Assembly (NCBI GenBank): GCA_030248295.1 | Contig: JASANH010001346.1 | Location: forward strand, 1 to 64,000 | From: Mesodorylaimus sp. YZB2_4 | Taxonomy: Eukaryota; Nematoda; Enoplea; Dorylaimida; Dorylaimidae | Length of the DNA: 64,000 nt | Reading direction: 5' to 3' | Shown here: in pieces, positions 1-9,789 of the stretch | How positions within the stretch are numbered: position 1 is the stretch's first letter | Layout of the letters: each line of letters opens with the position of its first letter | Made by a program: the position numbers and the translations under genes | The notes under the pieces: model-generated | What the model was told of the DNA's origin: nothing | The model's database searches: none | The model's input: only the letters and a program-made list of their open reading frames with translations

Positions 1-2
1 TC

Positions 3-659
3 GCGTATCTGCCTGCGAGACAGCCGTGCGACAAAATGCGCAGGTTGAAAGGATATAAGAAGCTAAAGGAATTGGGAGAGGAAAATCCAGGGTCCCGCGC
101 GTTTTTCAAGCATAGTTGGATTAGTGATCGTTACCCCAACAGGCCGGTGCAGTTTGAAAGAATGAACTTGTACGAATTTACCAAATGGTATGATATGTTT
201 TATAAGAAAACAAACAAAGCAACTGTGCAATTAGAAGATACATGGAAGAAGAAATTGCAGACTAACAAGTCAGTTAGTGATGTTGAGCAGCATGGCGTTA
301 TAGAAAGTATGGACGATACGGTTACGGCAAAACATGTGTCGATGGAGAGTGGGTCGGATCAAATGAACCTTGGCAACGGAAGAGTTGACACTGTGGGCCA
401 AAACAATGGCGTTGAAGTAGAAAGTGACGATGTAGGGAATGGTAGTGATAGTATGAGTGCAGATGAGCAAATAAGCGAGATGGGAAAATGACACTGCTGA
501 GCAGGGCGAGCAAGAAATATTGGAATTGCAAAATGATATATGTCGAATAAAACGCAGGGTTGTGCCGCATTTAATAAGCCGTCCTATGCCAAGGTTAAAA
601 GAACAATTTGATGCATACTACTATAGTTTGTTGTTGATGTTTGTTCCATTTCGAAATGA
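3..659 (+). pseudogene. Helitron Rep-helicase protein, part preceding the helicase core
   Basis: The frame is open from base 3 to a stop at 489-491 and contains RPVQFERMNLYEFTKWYD, the kind of block found between the Rep and helicase domains of Helitron proteins. It is followed by an acidic, Ser/Gly/Asn-rich stretch. The protein continues in another frame after an indel near 485-520, reading through RRVVPHLISRPMP and YYYSLLLMFVPF. That second frame stops being Helitron at base 659, where a LINE has inserted, and resumes at 1929. The reading runs in from outside the window, so the ATG at 36 is not the real start. One frameshift plus the LINE make it a pseudogene. Confidence 0.6.
648..659. repeat. 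Target-site duplication, left copy
   Basis: ATTTCGAAATGA occurs here and again at 1917-1928, exactly flanking the LINE. Helitron coding frame joins directly across the two copies, which supports a true 12-bp duplication made on insertion. Confidence 0.85.
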
Positions 660-1916
660 GCTGGCTTCAGACCGAAACGGAGGTGCTGCGACCAGATATT
701 CAATCTCCGCCAGGTGATGGAGGAGCGAATTCGATGTGGAAAGCGGACGGTCATCGTCTTCATCGACTTTCGATCTGCCTTCGACTGCATCGACTGGCCA
801 GCACTTTGGACGACGCTGGAGACTGAGCACATCTCACCGAAAGTCATCAAGCTCCTGCAGGAAAACTACAATGGATCATCAAGCCAAATACGCATCCGAA
901 ACGAGCTATCTGCTGAATTCGCCATCCGCACTGGAGTCCGTCAGGGAGACGTCGCCTCACCACTGCTCTTCAACATCGTTGTCGACGCAATCATGAGGAA
1001 AGTCTTCGAGGGCAGGCGAGGCGTCCAGTTCGACGAAAATGGCTCGTCAGTAACGGATCTCATGTTCGCTGACGACAGTGGCGTGCTGGCCGAGGATAAT
1101 GCTGAAGCCACGGACATTCTCTATGAGATCGCCCGCGTCTTTTAATCATACGGTTTGAAAATTAACACTGACAAAACGAAGGTACTGACAACAGATGGAT
1201 CGCCGGCCAGCGTCCACCTCGACGGTATCCAGATTGAGCAAGTTCAGGAGTTCGAATACCTGGGCTCACTGATCGAAGAGAAGAAAATTGCGTCCACGGC
1301 GGAGATCCAAAGTCGAATAGGTCAAGCAACCGCAGCATTCGCCTCCCTAAAGTGGTGCTTGTGGAAGCGGACCAATATTTCCATCCCGATCAAAGTTCGC
1401 CTATTCCGGACGCTAATCCTGCCAATTCTACTCTACGGATCCGAAACGTGGACAGTGCTGAAGGCGGACATCAACAAGCTCGGAGCTTTCCAAATGCGAT
1501 GCCTGCGCTAGATCTTGCGAGTATCACTTCGAGATCGCCTTCGAAATGAGGACATCCGGCGCAGATGCCAACAACAACCACCGATCGAGGAACAAATCCA
1601 AAGACGACGACCGCGATGGTTTGGCCATGTCTGCAGAATGAATGGGAGCCGACTACCACACAAACTCCTCTTGCGTGACCGACCCTCCCAGTGGAGAATC
1701 CAACGAACACCACCAAAGAAAACGTGGCTCAAACAGGTCGAGGAGGACATCAGAAATCGCAGATTAAATATCGAGGAGGCCAGAACAACCGCCTTGGATC
1801 GTCCGGCATGGAAACGCGTCGTGAGTGAGATTCGACAACCATTGGCACCCGCAGCAGCGTACGGGCTTAGGAGTCGATCCAGACCAAGCGCCAGCTAGGG
1901 ATCAAAGAAGAAGAAG
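660..1916 (+). mobile_element. 5'-truncated RTE-like LINE inserted in the Helitron
   Basis: This is a 1257-bp non-LTR retrotransposon fragment bounded by a perfect 12-bp duplication. It begins inside the reverse transcriptase (AGFRP block), as expected for 5' truncation in target-primed reverse transcription. Only about 18 bp follow the stop codon before a short AAG-rich tail (AAAGAAGAAGAAG). A minimal 3' UTR ending in a short microsatellite-like tail is typical of the RTE clade. It inserted after the Helitron and is therefore younger. Confidence 0.85.
662..1898 (+). pseudogene. LINE reverse transcriptase, C-terminal two thirds
   Basis: One reading frame runs the whole length with two in-frame stops, at 1143-1145 (TAA) and 1509-1511 (TAG). 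In order it shows AGFRP, the palm motif FIDFRSAFD, GVRQGDVASPLLFN, the catalytic FADD box (LMFADDSG, near 1062-1082), LKINTDKTKVL, a thumb region with LPILLYGSETWT, and a C-terminal tail with WFGHVCRMN. These match RTE/CR1-type reverse transcriptases. The endonuclease and N-terminal RT motifs are missing because of 5' truncation. The protein once copied RNA into DNA at a nicked genomic target. It is dead now, although the FADD residues are intact. Confidence 0.88.
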
Positions 1917-1928
1917 ATTTCGAAATGA
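1917..1928. repeat. Target-site duplication, right copy
   Basis: This is the second copy of ATTTCGAAATGA, directly after the AAG-rich LINE tail. Helitron coding sequence resumes with codons reading ESLLSPVKST. Confidence 0.85.
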
Positions 1929-3610
1929 AGAAAGTTTGCTTTCGCCGGTGAAATCTACAAAAGAAACATTTGCGGGGCTTGTGGCTACATGTGATTATTG
2001 TCAGTTGAAAGATTACCACGAAAGGTGGCAGGCGAGGTGTGCAAGCGAAAAGAGAATAGTAGCAGGGCAGCAAAAGCCAAAAAGTGAACAGGAAGAGGTG
2101 GATTTGGAGATGCATGCTGGAATGATGGGAAAACCTATCGAGTTGAGTGCTTCTGTGAAAGAATTAGCAGATTATCAGCAGGTGAAAGCGAAAATGAGTT
2201 GGATAGAATATGATAAGAAGCTTAATGAAAAGCAGCGAGCAGTAATTCAAAAAATTATCGATGCTATTGAAGGAAGGAGTAGTCAGTTGATACTTTATGT
2301 TAATGAGGCTGGTGGCACGGGTAACAGTTTTTTGATCGATGCGATTCGTGCTTGGTGGAAAGAGCACGCAGAGAGCAAACACTTTAGTATGAAAGACGCA
2401 GCACCAACTGGGATTGCAGCGAAAAATGTGGGAGGAACCACTATTTATCGCTTATTAAAAATACCAGCGCAGAGTAAAGGCAGCAATCATTTCGAACCTT
2501 TGTTGCCTGCAGAAATGTGGCAGATGCGTAATGTTTCGAGAGAGATGAAACTATTGATTATCGATGAAATATCTATGGTGTCCAACGAAATGCTTGCGCT
2601 CATTTATTTGCGGTTAAGCGATATATTAAAAAACAAAGATGCAGTTTTTGGCAGTTGTCATTTAGTCATGATGGGAGATTTTGCACTACTCAAACCTGTC
2701 AAAGGCGAGCGCATATTTTGTGATTTCAAAAAGAAAAATTTGCAGAGAATGATTGGCTGCATATACGGTGGCAATTTGTGGCAATGCTTGAATGCGTATG
2801 AAGAATTAATTGAAAATAAAAGACAGCAAAGCTGTCCCTCGCTAGCAGGTATTTCAGGCAGGCTTCAGGTTGGTGCCATGACTACTGACGATTTGCTAGT
2901 GTTGCAATCGCGTTTGCTAACCGCGAGGGAAGGTAGTGAACGGTATATGGATCAGGTGATCGAATCGTATTTGAATGTCCGACAAACTGCACCTAAGCTA
3001 GTGTGTCTGATGCCGAAAATAAGTATGTGCAAACAATTTAACAGACATATGCTTGATATAATTGGTACAGGGAAGACATATATTGTAAGATCAATTGACG
3101 ACTTCGAGCCGCCATTTAGGACGCCTAAAGAGTTTGATATGTTGCATAAACTATTGGCCGATCGTGAGAAAGAAGTCGGCGATACAGCTGGTCTAGAAAG
3201 CGAATTGATGTTGAGAGTTTGTGCCAGAGTGATGCTTCGTAGGAATGTCGATGTACAGTAGAGGAGGGACTTGTCAATGGGTCTCTTGGAACAGTGGGTA
3301 GCATTTGCTTACAAGGGCCTCCAGATAATCACCGAATATTCGTCAAGTTCGATGATTTGCCATAAGCAGTAGCTATTTCTCGAGCGCAGAAGAAGTTTCC
3401 ACTGACTGATAAAGTCAGTATTAGTCTTTGTCAGTTCCCGCTAATTTCAGCATGCGCTTTGACCATTCACAAGTGTCAAGGTTTGACTATGGAGCATGTG
3501 ATGGTAGATGCGGGCAATGCTGTTTTCGAAGAAGGTATGACGTACGTAGCTCTGAGCCGTGTTACGAGGTTGAGTGGGTTGCACTTGATCAATTTCGATC
3601 TGGCTTCTGC
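1929..3610 (+). pseudogene. Helitron PIF1-type DNA helicase core
   Basis: This is a superfamily 1B helicase that would unwind the displaced strand in rolling-circle transposition. The frame runs to a stop at 3259-3261 and continues in another frame around 3262-3440 (with a further stop near 3361) and then from 3459. Visible motifs are NEKQRAVIQKI (Q-like), Walker A as GGTGNS at 2311-2328, PTGIAAKNVGG (Ia), LLIIDEISMVS (Walker B, near 2553-2582), MMGDFALLKPV (motif III), and TIHKCQGLTM with YVALSRVTR (motifs V/VI, 3462-3570). The Walker A lysine is replaced by asparagine at 2323-2325, which should abolish ATP hydrolysis. The substitution and the frameshifts mark it as inactive. The family call is secure. 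Confidence 0.85.
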
Positions 3611-3879
3611 CACTGCAAGTAAACAGGTTGCAAATGAAATTAATCGGGTACGGTTACTATTCGACACAGAAAGTGTACGTATGACTTGTACTAGTCGAAA
3701 GTTGTTACCGGTATCTGATAGACAATGGTATCAGGACGTGAGCTTATCAACTGCGAAATCGCAAGGAACCAAGCAGAGATGTTTGAGTAATAATTTTGAC
3801 GCAAAGAGCAAACATGGGGGAAGAGTTAATAAATCAGCAAGTTCGAGATGTATGAAAAGAAAATTGACAGCTGTGACAG

Positions 3880-4973
3880 GTGAAGTAGTTATAAGGAAGT
3901 ATGCACGATTGAAGTACAATTTTTTTTGGCCTGGGTTTTCGAACAACGAGGGCTACATATGTTATGCTAATTGCGTTTTAGAGCTTTTGTTTTTATTGAA
4001 GCCTGTAACTGATAAATTGGAACAGGTGAAAAATACGGACTGTGTTGTCGCGAAGAAGGTACTTGAGTTATATATGCAGTATGGTACCAGGTTGGCTACT
4101 AGAAACCGTCGACCGTTATCTGCAAAGCAAGTTAATAAGTCGCTGGGGGTGGCTTTGAGACAAACATGCAGCAGTGTGCTTTAAAATATTTGTGCGTGTT
4201 ATTAGACAGATTGGATTGTCAAAACATGTTCGAGTTTACAATTACGTTAGTCAGGGAGTGTCCAGTTTGCTTGACTGTTTTATGGAACGCAGCAGAGGTG
4301 CAAAATACATTGATGTTAGAAATGTTTCAAAATACAGATCTTCTTAATAAGTTCCGAGTCGGCAGTCAATTGTTGTACAGAGCGTGCTTTTGAACATATG
4401 GCTTGTACGTATGACCGTGGCATAGAAACTCGTGTAATAAGCCATGTTAGAAGCTACATTATTATACACATAGCGCGTCATGCGTTGCGAAACGGTGTTG
4501 GTGTTTTTGATGAAAGTGGATTCAGTCACTTTGATCCAGATCACATTGTGCTGGCTAATAGTGTGTATCGTATGATTGGGGCAATTTATCATGAAAGTAG
4601 TCATACGACGACAGATTGATTGCGTATGTTGCAACATGGGTGTATGAGTCACATTGCCGCGAGTGTTATGGGAGGAGTTACATTAACGCATGTGCATCAC
4701 TACGGTATTAGTAGGAGCGTCGATTATGGATGAGTTATATGCGATGATGACGATGTCACACAGCTGCATGTATTTCCTGTAGATTTAGTGGATGCAGTGA
4801 TTTTGGTATGCGGGCAAGTTATGAGAAACAACGAAATTGCTCATTCGTTGCCCGTGGCAAGCAGTGCTCATAGGATACAGTATGACATGGTAGCAGAGTC
4901 AATTAGCTCTCGGACGAAATGCACTAGAGAAAGTTGTGGATCAAATGTGCCAGTAAACATTAGTATTGAATAA
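3880..4973 (+). pseudogene. Ubiquitin-specific protease (peptidase C19)-like domain fused behind the helicase
   Basis: The frame that carries helicase motifs V/VI (3459-4184) continues without interruption into EGYICYANCVLELLFLL, a USP Cys box with its cysteine codon at 3960-3962. After a frameshift near 4160 comes QQCALKYLCVLLDRLD, matching the USP QQDA box with D changed to C, followed by ECPVC. From 4398 the protein reads SYIIIHIARHAL and YRMIGAIYHESSHTTTD, resembling the strand and His-box region. A downstream stretch (about 4730-4810) gives CDDDDVTQLHVFPVDLV, like the C-terminal Asp region. The order and spacing fit USP enzymes, which cleave ubiquitin from proteins. Helitrons and Helentrons are known to carry OTU-type cysteine proteases, but this Cys, QQ and His layout is USP-like. 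Several frameshifts and stops make it a relic. The domain call is by eye. Confidence 0.6.
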
Positions 4974-5164
4974 AACGCGACAAGTATGCAATTGCTGCCA
5001 CTGTTTCGGTCACGTTTTGATGCTATGATTTGAGGCACAAGCGTTTATTGCTTGGATTTTAGTCGCTTCGGTTCCTTTTTTTATGCCGGAAGTTCACACA
5101 TGGCACAAGTTTTCTTGGGAATTCTACTGATTAGTGAAATTGCGGCTTTTGTAGATTCGTGGCG

Positions 5165-7384
5165 TGTTAATTAGCGATGCAGCTACTTACAGCAAAGCAG
5201 CGTAGTTTATATTTCTGGGCCCATACCCAATTTGCGACCAGTTGCGACGCCAGGTTGCCAGTTGCAAGTAGAAGATTCCATGTGGAACAAGTAAAATCAC
5301 ATTGTGCGTGTTTTACCAGACAGTGAGGTAAGCAAGAGTATGCAACTGATAGATGCGATAGTGATCTTGAGAAAATCACTTTGCAGTCAACCGTGAAGAA
5401 ATTTGTGCCGCTGACAGCCATGGTAAAGAAAAGCGCAGCAGGTTTAGAAATACCTGCAACAGAAATCACAGCTTCCCAATTTCCATCGATCGCTGATTTT
5501 TTCGATCGGTGTGCTATGGGCTTTGACGACATGACATGTGCAAATGAATCAGTACGTGGCAAAAAAGTTGCAGTGAGATTTAATTTAATTATACAGCTTT
5601 AGAGCGTGTGTCGAAGTGGAAAAAAAGACTATTCAGTCATTCAAAACAAACGTGCCTTACTTTTGTCCAAGCAATTTTTCTGAATTTTTTGAAACATTAT
5701 GTCGTGCTTAACTACTTCTGCTGTCAGATAAGGTGTTGATTAGGAAATACACTCAGTTTTTTGTGCTCTATCCACATATGGTGTGAAAAACGCCATAAGG
5801 CTGTCTTCTCGTGGGTAGCTTCTGCCATAAGTGAAAAAATCAGAAACGTGCCTTACTTTTGTCCACTACTGTATATTTTTTATATGTGTCAGCTTTTACG
5901 TTTATAGCACCATCCTGATCGCGGGTTTGCTAAACAAATTTATATCCAGGACATTTCTGACAGGTCGCAAACTTTGCAAATAACTTTGTGGAGGTATAAT
6001 TATTTGAATCTTCACTTCATATAAGTTTTACACTATTTAGTTCTAGAGATGCCAAGGACAACGCAGAGTTCGATATTGGCAAGATTACTTTGATATCACG
6101 CTTCGCAAAAGCTATCCATCGCCACCCGAATACTAGTCAGTTAAATTTAACTTATTGTAGCGGCATGCAAATTGAGGTATGGATAAATATTTGCACTAGG
6201 CCCTTGTTAGCCATTATTGATAATTACATTGCGCAGAAAACTTTATACACAGGGTATCTAAGACACTATAGTAATGTTCATTTGTGCAGCAAAACAAGTT
6301 TTAATATCCGCAACTAGCTGATACTTGCCAATAACGTATCAGCTTCGGAATAGAACGCATTTTAGATGGTTGTTTTCTGTCAGTTGAAGCACGAATCTTT
6401 AAGTTTTTGCCAACAGACAACTCAACAATAGATTTAGGTTATGGAATAGAAGCTTAAATGAGTCGCCTTTAACAAATTACAGGAAAGTAAACATCTCGAG
6501 CTTAAGCTCACTACGAGTAGGACTTCTTGTAGTTGTCTCAGTAAACAAGTGTAAGTATACGGTAGCGAGGAAATGCACAGAGAAATTAGTACAGTAGGCA
6601 AACTATTATAAAAAAATCACCAGGCGTCATAGGTTGTGTGTTTTAAGCTATGCGCATAAGTTAGCTACACTTTCCCAAAAGACATATGCCGGTTGTGTAA
6701 GGGGTGAAAAGTGTCTGCTAATTGGGTCATGCTCACTATGTAGAGCTCCGACTTGTAATAGTAGTTTGCCAAATCGAGAATACACATTGGCAAAGTTTAT
6801 CATTTATTTTACTACATTAGTTACTTTTAGGAATATGCAGACGAACCATTTTGCGAGTCCGACTGGGAGGACTTTAAATTCCCTAATGCTGAAACTGGAT
6901 TGTTCACATTTTCGACAGTCGTTATACACGATAAGCTAGGAGCGCAAGTTTACCCTGCGTGCAAGTCGACTAATCGTCGTAAGGAAGCTGCCAATTGTCT
7001 CGGATGACACGACTCCACTTACCTGTGCGAAATGCCATACGACTTATTTATCTCGTCGGGGTAAATCATGATGAAAGCTTTATCTGCTTGATGGGCAATA
7101 CAATATGCATAGACATAAATGAGAGCTAGATGACATTGGTTCCAATGTAGATACATATGTCATCTTTCGCAGATGCCGCACCTGCTTATTTAGGTGTTGT
7201 GACTGGCCAGATTAATAACGGGGCAATAAAACGGTGCAAGATATTTAGCGAAGACCTCAAAACGATGGGGTTCGTACAAATTCGTCGTCATCATCGACGA
7301 CGACTGATTTCTCTTCCGAGTCCTCAAGCTCGGCTGGATAGAGACATCGTCGATCGAGAAATCAAAGAGAAAGACCAAACGTAA
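5165..7384 (+). pseudogene. RPA70 (RPA1)-like single-strand DNA-binding protein
   Basis: Pieces in shifting frames follow RPA1 order. The end of DBD-A is VYISGPIPNLRPV (near 5207) and LEKITLQSTVKKFVPL. The A-B linker is LEIPATEITASQFPSIADF (5440-5500). DBD-B is KQIYIQDISDRSQTLQITLW (5932-5991) and DIGKITLISRFAKAI (6073-6117). DBD-C contains VIHDKLGAQVYPACKS (near 6940), a zinc-ribbon half TCAKCHTTYLSR (near 7021), and FADAAPAYLGVVTGQI (7163-7210). RPA70 coats single-stranded DNA in replication and repair. RPA-like genes occur in several Helitron lineages and presumably protect the transferred strand. The first zinc-ribbon pair is damaged and a Tc1-like relic interrupts DBD-B, so it is a pseudogene. 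It lies about 200 bp downstream of the helicase-USP gene on the same strand. Confidence 0.65.
5640..5875. mobile_element. Tc1/mariner-type terminal repeat relic
   Basis: The motif AACGTGCCTTACTTTTGTCC occurs twice in direct orientation, near 5650 and near 5846. The second copy runs into ACTACTGTA, which on the other strand is the CAGTAGTGGACAAAAG-type end of Tc1-like elements. Two direct copies within one end recall the IR/DR structure of Tc1 elements. There is no transposase here. It splits the RPA-like DBD-B. Confidence 0.6.
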
Positions 7385-7421
7385 GTCAACCTCGAAACGT
7401 TAAGATACACCACGATAACAA

Positions 7422-7661
7422 CCTTTGGACCCGTTCAAAGGTGGTATGAATGGTGAATTTCGTATTTGGCCTAGGCAATTTGAAAGTTGCATGCATTCTT
7501 CAAAAGACAAGGTGAAGTTACCTTACTTCGCATCTTGCATGAAAGATGATGGTGCAATCACTTGGTCTCAGCTCACCAAAGCTCAAACCAAGTCTTTCAA
7601 ATCTGCTGTTAAGGCAATGTCAGTTGCTCCTAGCCTGTTAGAAACAGCTTGTCGAGGATGA
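7422..7661 (+). pseudogene. LTR-retrotransposon Gag fragment
   Basis: The frame reads LDPFKGGMNGEFRIWPRQFE, then DKVKLPYFASCMKDDGAITW. The F-G-x(n)-W-x-x-F-E and L..A..W spacing is that of retrotransposon Gag capsid domains. The frame ends at 7661, and a shifted frame (EDDIDRFIQWYIREKAF) may continue it briefly. No zinc knuckle or Pol follows. It is probably a small piece of a Ty3-type element and differs from the two full elements further right. Confidence 0.4.
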
Positions 7662-8080
7662 TATTGATCGTTTCATCCAATGGTATATTCGTGAAAAGGC
7701 TTTTCACATCGACACTGGCCATCATTGTACTCTTTGCAACATCGCAAGAGCAGATCTCCTGTGCAAACGGAAAACTATCCTTCACAGTGAATACATTCCC
7801 GAAGGTGAAGGGATAGGGACTAAAAGTTGGGCAAGTTCGTAACTAGCTGTATTCACCTCAGAAAGAATTAGACGCAAAGGGACTCTTTTTTACTCTAATT
7901 TCCTTTTATTTGAAAAGTTTTTGAAAAATGAAAAAATGCTGGAAAGATCAAACACTGATGGCACTTTTTGTGACAATCACCTCGGACATTGGAAACGGAA
8001 TTTCTTACACCGATCGGCCAAAATCAATGTGAGAGGAGTGTTTTTTTCAATTTCACCTAGGTGTTGTTTAGCAAAATCGC
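7662..8080. other. No gene identified
   Basis: This 420-bp stretch lies between the Gag fragment and the minus-strand transposase. It contains only short reading frames. Part of it may be the lost 3' end of the transposase to the right. Confidence 0.5.
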
Positions 8081-8715
8081 AAAATTGCCGCCGCTACTGG
8101 CATCTGGCAGACCGAAGGACAAGCCAGAATTAGGATGTCTAGCCTCGTTCGGATTTGCTTGCACTCGCTGGTCTTGCCATACTCGGCTAGGGGCATCATT
8201 GCAGTTGAACCAAGTTTCGTCCAAATAAATCAAATTGCGATTTTCCCTCCGATACTCTCGAATCTTTTGCAGGTATCGACCCCTCTAGTTAAAAATGTCT
8301 AAGCGCTCCATCAGATGAAGGCTTTTCCCTTTGCACGGCCGTATTTAAACCCTAGCTTGCGCAAGATTGCATAAAGCATTGTCGATCCATAAGGGAATCT
8401 CTCACCGAGATCCCTTTTCACTTCGCGCAAGATTTTCTGTATCGTTGGATTTTCTTTTCGAGCAAAAAATCCATGCACGATTCGGCGTATCGCTGACATG
8501 TCAAAATCATCGAGACCAGCATTCTTGCGGCGTAATCGTCGCCGTCTTTCTGAATGGGCTTCCTGCCTGACAATTTTTGCGATGGAGTGCCGACTAATCT
8601 TGACTGCTGCTGCAGTGGCGCTTTTTGGAGTGTCGCTAAATATTAAGAAATACAAATACACATTAATGATAGTTTGCCTTAATTGGGCATGAATTTTTCC
8701 CCTTTTTTTGTACAA
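8081..8715 (-). pseudogene. IS630/Tc1-type DDE transposase, N-terminal half
   Basis: Reading the minus strand from 8715, the first frame carries a helix-turn-helix DNA-binding region (SATAAAVKISRHSIAKIV) and a second HTH module (DMSAIRRIVHGFFARK, then PYGSTMLYAILRKLGFK). After a stop near 8310 and a frameshift it continues RYLQKIREYRREN and then NLIYLDETWFN, where LDETW is the first catalytic aspartate block of the IS630/Tc1/mariner DDE fold. Similarity ends near 8081, so the second Asp and the Glu/Asp are missing. Domain order matches transposases that bind terminal repeats through two HTH modules and cut DNA with DDE chemistry. It is truncated and frameshifted. Confidence 0.75.
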
Positions 8716-8884
8716 AGGCGATTGCTTCGGGATGGGGAGCCGAGTTTAGATGTGTTTTTCGAGCTGCACCTATGCTGTTAAAACCTCTGGTCAATGCTGT
8801 TGTTGGAAGTGATAAGGCGGTGGTTCCTGCTGAAGGCAGAATCGTCATTGATGTTGTGAGAATGTACGTGCTGTCGCGAGCATC

Positions 8885-9148
8885 CTATGCATTTAGACGT
8901 AGCCGAGGAACATTTCTTGCATAGCTGTACTCCCATTCGCAAGGTCGTTTGCGTCCTGGTTTTCTAGTGCTACTACCAAAATTAGCAAGCGTTGCCACAT
9001 CCGTTTCTTCGTCTAAATCAATGCTCATATTAATGCCCATATCAATATCCATGTCAATATCCGCATCAGGGTCGACGTCGACAAAATCATCACCACTATC
9101 GCTTTCACTAGCCCGCAGTAAAAGGATCATAACACGGGACACCTTCAT
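8885..9148 (-). CDS. Acidic 87-residue ORF, unidentified, possibly an exon
   Basis: I do not recognise this. The minus-strand frame starts with MKVSRVMILLLRASES, has a long Asp-rich low-complexity middle in which DIDMDIDMGINMSID shows a three-residue period, and ends with a basic RKPGRKRPCEWEYSYAR segment. The acidic part could be an artefact of GAT/ATC trinucleotide repetition. The basic RPCEW segment looks more protein-like. It may be an upstream exon of the transposase to its left on the same strand, which would explain its position. There is no clear splice pair. Confidence 0.2.
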   Translation of the reverse strand: MKVSRVMILLLRASESDSGDDFVDVDPDADIDMDIDMGINMSIDLDEETDVATLANFGSSTRKPGRKRPCEWEYSYARNVPRLRLNA

Positions 9149-9159
9149 GCTTGTTTAAA

Positions 9160-9627
9160 AATCCTTGCACCGACAAAATAGAATCTACTGCGGCACGTTG
9201 AATTTATAGTCAACACTTAGCTGCACAACTGTTTTTTCTATGCGTCGATAAGGTTAGGCGGCTTGCGTCATGACATTCTCTCACTTTCAGTTTCACCTCT
9301 TGTCATTTCCCTTGGGGGCAAAGGTTGATTGAAATGTGCCAAAAATCTCACTCATAGTCAGCTTGACAAATATAACTGATATCCTGATATCCTACATTTC
9401 CCGATATAACTAATATCCTACATTTGACGACTCTTCGTGCAGCAGACGGGACCACGACATTTGAAATTTTACGCGGTCCTAGCATAAAGATGCGCAGGAT
9501 CCATGGCCTCGTCGTTTCTCGACTTTTGATTCTCCCGGCTCGTGTATGCAGCCGATAGCCTAGCGCCACGGCCCGACTTGCAGGCGGCGGCCACAGATAG
9601 ATTGAAAAGACTATACGTACATCTGAA
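9160..9627. other. No gene identified; short direct repeats
   Basis: There is no convincing coding frame. At 9374-9426 the words GATATCCTACATTT and AATATCCTACATTT repeat about 30 bp apart, interleaved with GATATAAC. Confidence 0.5.
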
Positions 9628-9640
9628 CCCCCCCCCCCCC
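9628..9640. repeat. Poly-C tract (13 bp)
   Basis: A pure C run. It is one of six G:C homopolymers of 13 bp or longer in the window. Confidence 0.9.
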
Positions 9641-9641
9641 A

Positions 9642-9709
9642 CAGTGAACACTGTCGTTCACGCTGTCATAAGCGCGCAGTGAACGCTGTCGTTCACACTG
9701 TCATAAGTA
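9642..9709. repeat. Two tandem hairpin-forming 34-36-bp units
   Basis: The unit contains GTGAACNCTGTCGTTCAC, whose ends are complementary (GTGAAC/GTTCAC), followed by NCTGTCATAAG. Two copies sit side by side, immediately after the poly-C run. Confidence 0.7.
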
Positions 9710-9717
9710 GACACTGG

Positions 9718-9785
9718 ATCAGGTCGGGTTCAACCCGACCCGGAAGTCTCTGACCCGAAATTTTGGGTCGGGTTGACCCGGAATC
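9718..9785. repeat. GGGTCGGGTT-type palindromic repeat cluster
   Basis: Alternating GGTCGGGTT and AACCCGACCC words form nested palindromes around GACCCGAAATTTTGGGTC. Related clusters occur near 10765-10860 and 54836-54938. Confidence 0.75.
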
Positions 9786-9789
9786 GTTG

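Larger units (their letters stand above)
1..7400 (+). mobile_element. Helitron rolling-circle transposon, left end outside window, decayed
   Basis: All coding pieces on the plus strand from the window start to about 7.38 kb fit one Helitron. They are a segment typical of the Rep-helicase region just before the helicase core, a PIF1-type helicase, a ubiquitin-specific-protease-like domain in the same reading frame as the last helicase motif, and an RPA70-like gene with DNA-binding domains in the order A, B, C. The rolling-circle Rep (HUH) domain would lie left of base 1 and is not seen. No 3' hairpin followed by CTRR could be assigned, so the right boundary is only the end of RPA similarity. 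The element carries a LINE (660-1916) and a Tc1-like relic (about 5640-5875), plus several frameshifts, so it is not autonomous. Helitrons with RPA-like genes are known. A USP-type protease in one is not familiar to me. Confidence 0.7.
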
